Positions 26,564-34,510 of a stretch of 37,783 bases of DNA are shown here, piece after piece. Source of the DNA: an uncultured Verrucomicrobiota bacterium (GTDB lineage: Bacteria; Verrucomicrobiota; Kiritimatiellia; SS1-B-03-39; UBA6053). Location of the stretch: positions 1 to 37,783 of the forward strand of contig CAKZLZ010000083.1 in NCBI GenBank assembly GCA_937127435.1. The letters are read 5' to 3'. The position numbers were made by a program, and so were the translations under genes. Within the stretch, counting starts at the first letter, position 1. Each line of letters opens with the position of its first letter. Under the pieces are notes generated by a model. The model did not search any database. It was not told where the DNA came from and saw nothing but the letters and a program-made list of their open reading frames with translations.

Positions 26564-26579
26564 ACCGCTTGCAAGCGGT
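26564..26579. promoter_or_regulatory. Perfect 16-base palindrome upstream of the rhomboid-like gene
   Basis: ACCGCTTGCAAGCGGT reads the same on both strands. It lies 24 bases before the ATG of the rhomboid-like gene, a position that suits an operator or a leader hairpin. No run of T follows on the minus strand, so it is unlikely to be a terminator. Confidence 0.5.
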
Positions 26580-26682
26580 GAGACATAAGAAAACGGACGT
26601 CCCGGTTGACAGAAAACCGTTTCAGGGATCTGATAGCCTGTCCCGGGTTCTGCGTGCCCCTTCGCGTAAACGCTTGGGAAGA

Positions 26683-26755
26683 ACCATCTGAAGATGGGAC
26701 TCGGAACATTCCCTCCGGTTTCGCGCGGATTTCAGGTTCGGAGTCCCGACTTCAG
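26683..26755. repeat. 73-base direct repeat, left copy
   Basis: Nearly identical to 26867-26939: both begin ACCATCTGAAGATGG, continue through CTCCGGTTTCGCGCGG and end AGTCCCGACTTCAG. Only a handful of bases differ. The two copies flank the palindromic element at 26760-26854. Confidence 0.9.
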
Positions 26756-26759
26756 AAGC

Positions 26760-26854
26760 CGTAGTTCCATCGCCCCGATGGTAAACGAATGCTTCGTGTT
26801 TACCGCGGGGGCCCCTGGCCGCTGGGGCGTCCTTCGGGCAGGCGCGGAACTACG
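26760..26854. repeat. 95-base palindromic (MITE- or REP-like) element with 9-base terminal inverted repeats
   Basis: The ends CGTAGTTCC and GGAACTACG are exact inverted repeats. Inside are hairpin arms CCATCG/CGATGG, GGTAAAC/GTTTACC and GCCCC/GGGGC, so almost the whole element can fold. It begins with GTAG and ends with CTAC, the tetranucleotide typical of REP sequences mobilised by REP-associated tyrosine transposases. No protein is encoded. Confidence 0.7.
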
Positions 26855-26866
26855 CCTTGAAACCTA

Positions 26867-26939
26867 ACCATCTGAAGATGGAACTCGGAATATTTCCTCC
26901 GGTTTCGCGCGGATTTCGGGTTCGGAGTCCCGACTTCAG
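26867..26939. repeat. 73-base direct repeat, right copy
   Basis: The second copy of the repeat at 26683-26755. Its last 21 bases run on without a break into the dispersed repeat shared with 18883-18953. Confidence 0.9.
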
Positions 26940-26989
26940 GCGGTTCGTCAGGAAGTCTTCAGGCTTCCAGTTTCAGAACCCGGGTTCCG
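26919..26989. repeat. Dispersed intergenic repeat, copy 2, overlapping the 3' end of the YkgJ-type gene
   Basis: Aligns with 18883-18953 over about 71 bases. Positions 26948-26989 are coding on the minus strand: they supply the last dozen or so codons and the TGA stop of the cysteine-cluster gene. Confidence 0.8.
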
Positions 26990-27448
26990 CAAAGTTGATC
27001 CCGGCTGGCTCAACTCGTCCACGATCACCTCCGCAATCCTTTCCGGAGAATACCATTCCCCCTGCCCGATTCCCGGACATTCTTTGCAGGTTTTTTTCCA
27101 GGACCGGTCATTGCGGACATTCTGAAACCAAAAAGGATAGGTGCGGCACTGCCGGGGCTTTACTTCATGAATTTGGCAGCGGTTGTTCACGAAAAACACA
27201 CAGTCTCCATTTGCTTTCTCTTTCAGCAACACTTCCCCTTTTACCACCCGGGTTTCCGCTTTCCGGAATTCGGCTTCCGACTGATTCCTGAACTGGGAAA
27301 TTATACGGATCTCCTTATCCGAGACGCGAACTTTTCCGGGGGCTCCACTGCAACATGCACCGCAATCTGTGCAGGAAAAATGAACCCCGTCCGCCAAACT
27401 TGCAGGAAGTTGGGAGTGGGCCCGCGATTTTTTCAATTCTTCATACAT
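26948..27448 (-). CDS. YkgJ-type cysteine-cluster protein
   Basis: A 166-residue protein with the YkgJ (CxxCxxxCC) signature: FSCTDCGACCSGAPGKVRVSDKEI near residues 28-52 and, later, CVFFVNNRCQIHEVKPRQCRTYPFW (about 93-117). The conserved cysteines are expected to hold zinc or an iron-sulphur centre. The function of the family is uncertain. The start is three bases after the histidine kinase stop, so the two are likely cotranscribed. The final residues (about NPGSETGSLKTS) come from the dispersed intergenic repeat and are probably not part of the ancestral protein. Confidence 0.87.
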   Translation of the reverse strand: MYEELKKSRAHSQLPASLADGVHFSCTDCGACCSGAPGKVRVSDKEIRIISQFRNQSEAEFRKAETRVVKGEVLLKEKANGDCVFFVNNRCQIHEVKPRQCRTYPFWFQNVRNDRSWKKTCKECPGIGQGEWYSPERIAEVIVDELSQPGSTLRNPGSETGSLKTS

Positions 27449-27451
27449 CTA

Positions 27452-30400
27452 TCAGGAATCCAAAAGCCCGCGCTTTTTCAGTGCTTCAACCAGATCTTCA
27501 AAGTCCTTCTCAATTTTCACGATCAATTGTTGGGCTTCGGTATCTTTGTGAAGTTTACAGGCGTGTTCAAATTTCAGCATCCGGTCACAGAGACGGTCCG
27601 CCGCCAAATTCAGCAGAGCGCCCCGCATGCGGTGGGCAGATTTGGCCGCATCGTCATAGAGATGACGTGCGAGCTCAATTTGTAAATCCGGCAGTTCTGC
27701 CTGCGTAGAAGTGATCACTTCTTCGATAATACTTTTGACCAGATCTTTGTCTCCCAACTCCTCTTCCAAAGAAAAGGAAGATCCCACCACCGGCTGATTG
27801 GATTCAGGAAGCTCCAATTCCGGCGGGGCGTCACTCTCTTTATCCGAGGGAGTTAAGTAAAGGGATAGCACCCGGATCAATTCCAGTTGAGACACCGGTT
27901 TGGCGATATATTCGGACATGCCGCCTTCCAGGCAAAGTTCACGGTCCCCTTCCATGGCATTCGCGGTCATGGCCACAATCGGGATTTTGCTATCCAGAAC
28001 TTGTGAATCTCCTGAGCGGATCCTCCGCGTCGCCTCTAATCCGTCGAGGATGGGCATTTGCACATCCATCAACACCAAATCATAGGGCAAGGTCTCCAAA
28101 GCATAAATGGCTTCTTCACCGGAAGCGACCGCATCCGCATGAATATCAAAGCGCTTCAGCATACCAATGGCCACCTGTTGATTGATGGGATTGTCTTCAG
28201 CCACCAACACCCGGGACCCGCGGTACGAGGCCATTACCGGAGCGGGACGGGGAGTGTTTTCCAATTCTTCTTTCGTGACCGCCAGCGCATTTAATAAAGC
28301 TTTCAGGGTTTCATTTTGGGGAACCGGCTTCATCAATACCGAACTGAATCCAATTTGATGGATCAGGAATTTGGAGGGAGAAACCCCCACCGATGACATC
28401 AGAATCAAACGGGTGTCAGCGATCTTCGAATCGCTTTTGATTTTACGGGCCAAAGTGACCCCATCAATATCCGGCATCTGCATATCCAAAACGCCGATGA
28501 GGAAAGGATCCTGTTGCACCCGCGCCTCTTCCAGCATTTCCAGCGCACGCACGCCCCCTTCCGCTTCTGCCACCCGCATATTCCATCCCAACAGGCGTTT
28601 GGTGATAATTTCACGATTGGTTTGATTATCATCAACCACCAATACCCGCACCCCTTCAACCGTATCGGGAACCACCAAAACATCCGGATGCGTTCGACTG
28701 GATTTATCCACTTCCAGAACAAACCAAAATTCGGAGCCTTTCCCGACTTCACTTTCCACGTGAATTTCTCCGCCCATCAGTTCGATCAACTGCTTGGAGA
28801 TCGCCAACCCCAGTCCTGTGCCCCCAAAACGGCGGGTAATCGATGCATCCACTTGCGTGAACTTATCAAACAAATTGTCTTTGGCATCTTTAGGAATACC
28901 GATGCCGGTATCACGAACACTATAGCGGAGGCGTACCGTATCCTCTTTTTCCTCTACCAATTGAACCCCCAAAACCACTTCCCCTTCCTGGGTAAACTTG
29001 ATGGCATTGCCCGCAAGATTTGTCAGCACCTGACGGAGCCGGCCCGAGTCGCCATTTAAATGGTTGGGGATTTCAGAATCCACATCGCAAAGAAATTCGA
29101 TATTCTTCTCTTGGGCACGCACCGCAAGACTGAGAGAAAAATCTTCAACCATGGCATTCAAATCAAAATCCATGGCTTCCAATTCAATCCGGCCCGCTTC
29201 AATCTTGGAAAAATCCAAAATGTCATTAATCAAATTAAGGAGCGACAGGGCGCTGCTTTCCACCGATTCGGCATAGCGTTTTTGTTCATCGCTCAGGGAC
29301 GTATCCAATAACAGACCGGTCATCCCCAGCACCCCGTTCATCGGGGTGCGGATTTCATGACTCATATTGGCGAGAAATTCACTTTTGGAACGGGTGGCGG
29401 CTTCAGCGGCCATGGCGGCGGATTGCGCTTCTAAAAACGACAATTGCAGAAGTTCATTGGTCTTGGTCTGCTCAATATTGGCCTCGTTTAACTTGCGTTC
29501 ATTTTCTTTCTTGCGGGTAATCTCGGAAAGATAGCCGTTCCAGCGGTCTGTCAATGCCGGATCTAAAGAAGCACTCACCTCAAACCAGCGGTCAGGCTGG
29601 CCTTTCTCGGTCAATTTGAATTCAAGCACATCATGATGATTCACGGTTTCACCTGAAAACAGTCCCAGAAAAATATTCTGTTGTTCCGGTTCAAATTTAT
29701 CCAACAAATAGGACGCGTCATCCACCACTTGCCTGGGGGTCAAGGAAAACAAGGTCCGCACCGCTTCACTGCAATATGTAAAACGGAAAGTGCCGGATTC
29801 TTCATCCCGCCGAATTTGAAAAATGATGCCCGGCAATTGGGCCGCCATGGTGCGCAGATGCAGCGTATAAATCCGCTCCTTAAAACGGCCGGCCAAATAC
29901 AGCTTCAACCCACCCGCACAAATCGAAATCAAAATCGCTGAGCCCAACAACGTCCATCCGCTCACCCGTTTATACGATGCATGGATCCCGAGTAACTCAG
30001 GTTCATTCATTTCCAGAAAAATCAGTACGGCCGTGTGATCCCCATGCAGATCCGCGATGGGTAAATATCCGAAAATATTGCGGCTGGTTTCATTTTTAAC
30101 CACGAAAGCCTCCGGTTCCCCTTCCTTATCGGCAAATCTGAACTGCCGGGTCATTTTATCCAACAGCTCTTCACGACCCGCCTCGTCTTCATCTCCGGTA
30201 AAGGCATGGTTTTGCCATCCCATGCCGCTGACCACCCGATAGTCTTCAGACAGAATAGACATTTCAAAGCCTTTGGGACGGTTTTGGTCATTCTTGTTTT
30301 CCAAAACCGATTCTTGGATAAGATACAAATAATCTTTTTCGTGGGTCGTTTCCTGCATGTACGCAATATATTCCTTCACCGGGAAACTGAACACGACCGT

Positions 30401-30988
30401 ACCCACCTGCCGACCGCTGATTGAAACCGGATAACTTGAGCGGAAACCATTAAAATGTTTCCCCACCGAGAACCAGGACCTAGGCGCCGCACTTTCAGAA
30501 ATTTCTATCGGCAAAGGTTGATCTCCTGATTTTCCCACCACCAACAAGGGTTCATCATCAGGCCCATAGAAGGCGACATGGTATACTCCCTGCGGTTCGA
30601 TTCGCTCAAATACCGTTTGTGATGCCGTTTTTAACTCATTGAGGGTGAGGTCCCGGGTAGCACCGGCCTCTGTATACTGAATACGATCCATCAGCACGGC
30701 GGCCGGAAGATTGGCCATCATGTCTTTAAACATCATATCCGACACACGTTCAAAATGAACTTGTGCAGAATTAAACTCCTGTTGATATCCCGACATCCGC
30801 CGTTCCAGAAGAAAATCGATTTCTTCTTTCCGGTCATTCCCCAGAATCAGCACCAAGACCCAGGAGAGCAGCAAGTAAAGGAGCGCAAAGGCAATAAACA
30901 AGGAGAAGAAATCCACTTTCCCTTTTACATCGTTCCTTGCTGAGGATTTTTTAAGTCGTTTTTGCATCATAAGTAATAAAAGCACCAT
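27452..30988 (-). CDS. Hybrid sensor histidine kinase with two receivers and an Hpt domain
   Basis: A 1178-residue membrane kinase of BarA-like layout. Order: membrane segment near 25-50; extracytoplasmic sensor to about 345; second membrane segment ([23 protein letters not shown]); a PAS-like domain about 375-500; a short coiled coil; HisKA with [11 protein letters not shown] (phospho-acceptor His544); HATPase ending [16 protein letters not shown]; receiver 1 with Asp835 in LDMQMP; receiver 2 with Asp975 in LMDVQMP; and an Hpt domain with His1119 in AHRMRGA. It can therefore run a full internal phosphorelay. No response regulator gene is adjacent, so the output partner lies elsewhere. The start is uncertain: ATG codons also occur at residues 7 and 8, and none has a good ribosome site. 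Confidence 0.92.
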   Translation of the reverse strand: MVLLLLMMQKRLKKSSARNDVKGKVDFFSLFIAFALLYLLLSWVLVLILGNDRKEEIDFLLERRMSGYQQEFNSAQVHFERVSDMMFKDMMANLPAAVLMDRIQYTEAGATRDLTLNELKTASQTVFERIEPQGVYHVAFYGPDDEPLLVVGKSGDQPLPIEISESAAPRSWFSVGKHFNGFRSSYPVSISGRQVGTVVFSFPVKEYIAYMQETTHEKDYLYLIQESVLENKNDQNRPKGFEMSILSEDYRVVSGMGWQNHAFTGDEDEAGREELLDKMTRQFRFADKEGEPEAFVVKNETSRNIFGYLPIADLHGDHTAVLIFLEMNEPELLGIHASYKRVSGWTLLGSAILISICAGGLKLYLAGRFKERIYTLHLRTMAAQLPGIIFQIRRDEESGTFRFTYCSEAVRTLFSLTPRQVVDDASYLLDKFEPEQQNIFLGLFSGETVNHHDVLEFKLTEKGQPDRWFEVSASLDPALTDRWNGYLSEITRKKENERKLNEANIEQTKTNELLQLSFLEAQSAAMAAEAATRSKSEFLANMSHEIRTPMNGVLGMTGLLLDTSLSDEQKRYAESVESSALSLLNLINDILDFSKIEAGRIELEAMDFDLNAMVEDFSLSLAVRAQEKNIEFLCDVDSEIPNHLNGDSGRLRQVLTNLAGNAIKFTQEGEVVLGVQLVEEKEDTVRLRYSVRDTGIGIPKDAKDNLFDKFTQVDASITRRFGGTGLGLAISKQLIELMGGEIHVESEVGKGSEFWFVLEVDKSSRTHPDVLVVPDTVEGVRVLVVDDNQTNREIITKRLLGWNMRVAEAEGGVRALEMLEEARVQQDPFLIGVLDMQMPDIDGVTLARKIKSDSKIADTRLILMSSVGVSPSKFLIHQIGFSSVLMKPVPQNETLKALLNALAVTKEELENTPRPAPVMASYRGSRVLVAEDNPINQQVAIGMLKRFDIHADAVASGEEAIYALETLPYDLVLMDVQMPILDGLEATRRIRSGDSQVLDSKIPIVAMTANAMEGDRELCLEGGMSEYIAKPVSQLELIRVLSLYLTPSDKESDAPPELELPESNQPVVGSSFSLEEELGDKDLVKSIIEEVITSTQAELPDLQIELARHLYDDAAKSAHRMRGALLNLAADRLCDRMLKFEHACKLHKDTEAQQLIVKIEKDFEDLVEALKKRGLLDS

Positions 30989-31072
30989 GCAATAGTTTTG
31001 ATATGAATGAAAAGCGAAAAGTCACTTGGAATACAGGTGAATGATTCCCCTTGAAAGGCTTAGATCTATAAA

Positions 31073-31112
31073 CCGGATGCGCCTCCAAGCCTTCTTAGAC
31101 TTGACGCATCCG
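31073..31112. promoter_or_regulatory. Inverted repeat between divergent genes
   Basis: CGGATGCG (31074-31081) and CGCATCCG (31105-31112) are exact inverted repeats 23 bases apart in the 148-base gap between the histidine kinase and the LpxC-like gene. It could be an operator or a leader hairpin; no regulator is assigned. Confidence 0.35.
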
Positions 31113-31136
31113 CCCATTTTCAAGTAAGGCACTTGC

Positions 31137-32213
31137 ATGTCCACTTCCCTACCCGGCATCCCTCTCGCTGGCGATCAACAAGACGCCCAAAATTTATGGA
31201 ACCTCCTGCAGTCAATGCCGGTGGATGAAGACTGCACCCAACAGGCCGCAGAACCCATTCGGAAACGCCGCACCACCATCGCCCGCCCGGTGTCCGTACA
31301 AGGGCCCGGCACCTTTTTCGGGAAAGAAACCCGAACCATCGAATTTTTACCCACCGAACGCGAAGGATGGTGGTTTGACCGTGGAGATCATCCCGATTGG
31401 CTGCGTATTCAAGTGGCCATCCAAAATGTCTGGACCACCGGCCAGGTCGTAAGCAATATTGTGTTGCGAAGCGGTCAACCCCATAACTATGTCCGCCTGG
31501 TTGAACACATAATCGCCTTGCGAATGGGCATGGGTATTGACGATCTCACCATCAAAATTGACTCGGGAGATCCCCCGCTCTTCGATGTGGGCAGCATGCC
31601 ATTGGTCGAAGCTCTGGAATCCGTCGGCACCGTAGACTCTTCATTTCCCCTGGATTACGTCACCGTAAAAGAACCGGTTCACTTTTCCACGCCCGAAGGC
31701 AAATTGTTGGTTTTCGAACCTGCAGACCCGAATGATCCGAAATTGGAACTGGATTGCGGGATCTCTTTTCCAAATGTGATCGGGGAACAACGAATCAAAC
31801 TGGTGGTCAACCGTGACACCTTCCGCCGGGGCGCGCATGCCCGCACCAATACCACCGCCCAGAAAAAACTTTACTGCCAAAGCGTAGGCAAACTTTTCGC
31901 CGATGTGCGGAACTTGGGCTACACCGATAAAAATGTACTGATTGCCGGCACCAAAAAATACCACAATGAACCTGAACCCAGCCTCTGGGTGAATGAAAAG
32001 TCTCTGGAAGCGGTATGGCACCGGGCCATCCTCGATTTGTTGGCCGCAATCGCACTGATCGAAAGCGGAAACTTTATTGGCAAAGTGTCGTCATACAAAG
32101 CAGGCCACGCCATGGATGTGCAAGCGGTGAAAGCTCTGTACCGGCAAGACCTTTTGACCAAAGTGGAGCTTCCCTCCAACGACCCGGTTCCTGAAGATGG
32201 CGACCCGCTATAA
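31137..32213 (+). CDS. Divergent LpxC-family protein (UDP-3-O-acyl-GlcNAc deacetylase-like)
   Basis: A 358-residue protein whose order of conserved segments follows LpxC, the zinc deacetylase of lipid A synthesis. VEHIIALRMGMGIDDLTIKID matches the VEH zinc-site block, PPLFDVGSMPLVEAL the MDGS block, HARTNTT the conserved Thr segment and SSYKAGHAMDVQAVKAL the general-acid His segment. Several key sites deviate: in HRAILDLLAA the His is five rather than four residues before the Asp, and the Asp expected four residues after that Asp is Ala. It also has a 45-residue N-terminal extension. It may be a paralogue with altered or lost activity. It precedes trmL by 21 bases. Confidence 0.68.
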   Translation: MSTSLPGIPLAGDQQDAQNLWNLLQSMPVDEDCTQQAAEPIRKRRTTIARPVSVQGPGTFFGKETRTIEFLPTEREGWWFDRGDHPDWLRIQVAIQNVWTTGQVVSNIVLRSGQPHNYVRLVEHIIALRMGMGIDDLTIKIDSGDPPLFDVGSMPLVEALESVGTVDSSFPLDYVTVKEPVHFSTPEGKLLVFEPADPNDPKLELDCGISFPNVIGEQRIKLVVNRDTFRRGAHARTNTTAQKKLYCQSVGKLFADVRNLGYTDKNVLIAGTKKYHNEPEPSLWVNEKSLEAVWHRAILDLLAAIALIESGNFIGKVSSYKAGHAMDVQAVKALYRQDLLTKVELPSNDPVPEDGDPL

Positions 32214-32234
32214 TCAATGGCCAGGGAAACCGGT

Positions 32235-32726
32235 ATGTCCACACGGAATGAGAAAATGAACGACACCTGGCCCGACCCGGCCCTGCAAGTGGTCTTGATG
32301 GAACCGGAAATTCCTCCCAATACCGGTAATATTTCCCGAAGTTGCGCAGCCACCGGAAGCAAACTGCATCTGGTGCATCCCTTAGGATTCGATCTTTCCG
32401 AAAAAGCCGTCCGCCGCGCCGGACTGGATTACTGGCCCCACGTGGATTTGCACGAACATGATTCTCTGGAAGCCTGCTTGCAGCAACCCCACCGAAAAGT
32501 CTGGTATCTCAGCACCAAAGCCACCCGCAAATATACGGATGCTGATTTTGGCCCCGGAGATATGCTGGTATTTGGTCCCGAAACCCGCGGCCTGCCCGAA
32601 GACATTCTCGAAGCCGCCGGTGCCCGGGCCCTCACCATCCCCATGCAGACCCACGCCGTCCGCTCCCTCAACCTCGCCACCTCCGTGGGGATTGTCCTCT
32701 TCGAAGCCCTGAGACAGGTAACGTAG
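32235..32726 (+). CDS. trmL: tRNA (cytidine(34)-2'-O)-methyltransferase TrmL
   Basis: A 163-residue SPOUT-class enzyme that methylates the ribose of the wobble base (C34 or cmnm5U34) in tRNA-Leu. Its conserved segments are MEPEIPPNTGNISRSCAATG, GLDYWPHV, LVFGPETRGLPEDIL and the C-terminal knot IPMQTHAVRSLNLATSVGIVLFEALRQ. The start is placed at ATG 32235, preceded by AGGGA at good spacing; in-frame ATG codons also occur at 32217 and 32256. The stop TAG at 32724-32726 lies within a GTAG that begins a REP-like element. Confidence 0.93.
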   Translation: MSTRNEKMNDTWPDPALQVVLMEPEIPPNTGNISRSCAATGSKLHLVHPLGFDLSEKAVRRAGLDYWPHVDLHEHDSLEACLQQPHRKVWYLSTKATRKYTDADFGPGDMLVFGPETRGLPEDILEAAGARALTIPMQTHAVRSLNLATSVGIVLFEALRQVT

Positions 32727-32765
32727 GCTTTCCAGCCTGCGGGAGTTCAGACATTCCTGTCTGAA
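32723..32765 (+). repeat. REP-like element at the 3' end of trmL
   Basis: GTAG (32723-32726, including the trmL stop) is followed by hairpin AGGCT-TTCC-AGCCT (32725-32738), the linker GCGGGAG and hairpin TTCAGACA-TTCC-TGTCTGAA (32746-32765). The order GTAACGTAG, hairpin, TGCGGGA, hairpin is repeated in mirror orientation at the end of recR. Confidence 0.72.
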
Positions 32766-33035
32766 ACCATTCAGCTTCAGGAAAGTACACATGAACCGAC
32801 TTCCTCCCATTATCGCTTTCAGATCTCTAAACCTGTTTGCAGATCAGGGGCTTTTGCCCAATCAAAAGTCCTGAATCGTTTACAGGCCCAGTTACGCCGT
32901 GGCGCCCTCACCTATTCCGGAACCGAAAAAGCCTGCAGACAAAAATAAAGCACCGGACCCTTTTGGGCTCGGTGCTCCTTGACCTCGAATGCACAGGCTG
33001 AGAGCCTGTAATCCCGCAGTCACGCCATGGCGTGA
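32727..33035. other. Convergent intergenic region with repeats and a terminator
   Basis: A 309-base gap between trmL and recR with no supported gene. It holds the two facing REP-like elements, a degenerate copy of the second one's palindrome (CAGTTACGCCGTGGCG near 32890) and the recR-side terminator. A 27-codon open frame at 32791-32874 is too short and unsupported to call. Confidence 0.6.
32936..32976 (-). terminator. Rho-independent terminator of the dnaX-ybaB-recR operon
   Basis: On the minus strand AGCACCG and CCC pair with GGG and CGGTGCT around a short loop (arms 32965-32976 and 32949-32960, two mismatched pairs inside). The hairpin is followed by TTTATTTTTG. Confidence 0.75.
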
Positions 33036-33044
33036 CTACGTTAC
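32993..33044 (-). repeat. REP-like element at the 3' end of recR
   Basis: Read on the minus strand: GTAACGTAG (33044-33036, with the recR stop TAG at 33038-33036), a perfect palindrome AGTCACGCCATGGCGTGACT (33018-33037), the linker CTGCGGGATT and hairpin ACAGGCT-CTC-AGCCTGT (33009-32993). Same modular order as the element after trmL. Confidence 0.75.
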
Positions 33045-33635
33045 TTCCTGCCGGCCTTTCATGGCCCGCTTGAGCGTTTCCGGATCGCTATACGCCAGGC
33101 CGCTTCCTGCCGGCAACCCAAAAGCAAGGCGGGTGACTTTAATGCCGAGTGGTTTCAGAAATTCTCCCAGCATACTGGCCGTGGCGTCACTTTCCACATC
33201 GGTGTTTAATCCCAACATCACTTCTTCTACGCCATCATTTTTGATTCGAAGTAAAAGCTTTTCAATAAGTTCCCGGGTCACGGTTTCATCCTGCATGGGT
33301 GAAATTTTTCCGCGCAGACAATAATACTTTCCGGGAAAACTACCGGCCTGTTCGATCACCTGAATATCCGGGGCCCCTTCCACCACACAAAGCACTTTTG
33401 AGGTACGTTTGGGGTTGGTACAGATCGCGCAGGGATCCCGATCCACGGCCGTCAGGTTTCCACAGTGACTGCAGAGTCCTATTTCATTTCCGGCCCTTTC
33501 CAGGGCCACAATCAATTCTTTTAACAAGCCCTGATTCCGCAAAAGCAGACGGTACGCCATCCGCTCCGCGGTACGACGGCCAATCCCGGGTAACCGGGAA
33601 AGGGTTCGAATCAATTCTTGAAGCGCTTCAGGCAT
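33036..33635 (-). CDS. recR: Recombination protein RecR
   Basis: A 199-residue protein, the usual RecR length. It has a helix-hairpin-helix start (LIRTLSRLPGIGRRTAERMAYRLL), a four-Cys zinc finger (CSHCGNLTAVDRDPCAIC, about 57-74) and a Toprim domain from about 82 (LCVVEGAPDIQVIEQAG) including EVMLGLNTDVESDATASML. RecR works with RecO and RecF to load RecA at gaps. It begins one base after the ybaB stop, in the conserved dnaX-ybaB-recR order. The stop lies in a REP-like repeat, so the last two or three residues may derive from it. Confidence 0.96.
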   Translation of the reverse strand: MPEALQELIRTLSRLPGIGRRTAERMAYRLLLRNQGLLKELIVALERAGNEIGLCSHCGNLTAVDRDPCAICTNPKRTSKVLCVVEGAPDIQVIEQAGSFPGKYYCLRGKISPMQDETVTRELIEKLLLRIKNDGVEEVMLGLNTDVESDATASMLGEFLKPLGIKVTRLAFGLPAGSGLAYSDPETLKRAMKGRQEVT

Positions 33636-33636
33636 C

Positions 33637-33951
33637 TTAGAAAGGCATTCCGGGGATGTTCATCCCTTTGGTCAATTCGCCCATTTCTGCAGCCATGGTT
33701 TCTTTGCCTAAATTCACCGCACCTTGCACGGCCGCTAAAACCAGATCCTGCAACATATCCACATCCTCGGGATCCACCGCTTTGGGATCAATTTTGATAT
33801 CGCGAACCGAACCGTCACAAGTGGCGGTGACCGTCACCATGCCCCCACCGGAACTGAAAGAAATTTCCCTTTCAGCGAGTTCGGCCTGAACTTTCTGCAT
33901 CTGGGCTTGGAGGCCTTGCGCCTGTTTCAACATTTTCATCATATTTGCCAT
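33637..33951 (-). CDS. ybaB: YbaB/EbfC-family nucleoid-associated protein
   Basis: A 104-residue protein. The N-terminal coiled coil starts NMMKMLKQAQGLQAQMQKVQAELAE, the central beta-sheet has GGGMVTVTATCDGSVRDIKIDP, and the C-terminal helix contains MLQDLVLAAVQGAVNLGKETMAAEMGELT; the end is Gly/Met/Pro rich as is usual. It binds DNA as a dimer. AAAGGAGA lies before the ATG. It sits between dnaX and recR, as in many bacteria. Confidence 0.95.
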   Translation of the reverse strand: MANMMKMLKQAQGLQAQMQKVQAELAEREISFSSGGGMVTVTATCDGSVRDIKIDPKAVDPEDVDMLQDLVLAAVQGAVNLGKETMAAEMGELTKGMNIPGMPF

Positions 33952-33969
33952 CTGTTTTCTCCTTTCGGG

Positions 33970-34497
33970 TTAACGTTGTATATCAATAATATCACCATGA
34001 AAAACTTCCAGTACATTTCGGATGGATGTGTTTTTCACCCATTCTTCCGGATTGTTGCCTGCGGTTTCCATCGAAAAGGGTTTATCTTTTTCAGGCACCT
34101 TCTCCCCCACTTCCGGGGCATGGTGCGACCATTTCACCGACTCTTTCATCACCTGATATTCGATGCCGATCGATCGCCCCAGCAGGTTGGAAAATAATTT
34201 ATGCAGTCCCCCGTGATCGAGCATTTTGACTTCCGCCATCACCCCGGGGAATTCAGGATCAAATCCGACGGTAAGTTGGGTTTCACTCAGCTTCATCGGC
34301 CAGGAGTCCCGCAAATCTCTTTTTAAGGCGGGTTGTAAAACCAGGCACTGCTCAACCAATTCGGCCCACTTCTCCCGTAAATTTTCCAATTCAGAATTAA
34401 AGGCTGCCGGATCTTCTTTTACCAAAGCTTCTGCGGGCGAGGCTTCAGGTTCGCTTACCGGTTCAGGCGGAGGCGCGGACCTGGGTGGGGGCGCTAC
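33970..34497 (-). CDS. dnaX: dnaX tau-specific C-terminal part, in the -1 frame
   Basis: Read in the frame one base back from the gamma-length frame, the sequence continues after the A-run as V-A-P-P-P-R-S-A-P-P-P-E-P-V, a proline-rich linker, then a helical/beta domain with DLRDSWPMKLSETQLTVGFDPEF and the end VRN-like VLEVFHGDIIDIQR, which is how many DnaX proteins finish. There are no stop codons between 34497 and 33970. Joined to the upstream frame it gives a protein of about 566 residues, a normal tau length. It is therefore part of dnaX, not a separate gene. Confidence 0.85.
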   Translation of the reverse strand, partial: VAPPPRSAPPPEPVSEPEASPAEALVKEDPAAFNSELENLREKWAELVEQCLVLQPALKRDLRDSWPMKLSETQLTVGFDPEFPGVMAEVKMLDHGGLHKLFSNLLGRSIGIEYQVMKESVKWSHHAPEVGEKVPEKDKPFSMETAGNNPEEWVKNTSIRNVLEVFHGDIIDIQR

Positions 34498-34510
34498 TTT
34501 TTTTTTTCGG
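34494..34510 (-). other. Candidate programmed frameshift/slippage site in dnaX
   Basis: On the minus strand the bases are GAA AAA AAA AAG TAG, that is ten A (34507-34498), G, then the stop TAG (34496-34494). The heptamer A AAA AAG before the stop is identical to the Escherichia coli dnaX slippery site, and the long A-run is like the transcriptional slippage run of Thermus dnaX. A -1 shift re-enters the tau frame. I see no obvious upstream Shine-Dalgarno stimulator, which favours transcriptional slippage. Confidence 0.75.

Noticed and set aside
32791..32874. A 27-codon open frame with a fair ribosome site between trmL and recR
   Set aside because: It is short, lies among repeats and has no recognised family; nothing beyond chance supports it.
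33970..34425. A separate 151-codon minus-strand gene starting at a TTG
   Set aside because: It is open in frame back to the A-run of dnaX, reads on from a proline-rich linker and ends like DnaX, so it is the tau tail and not an independent gene.
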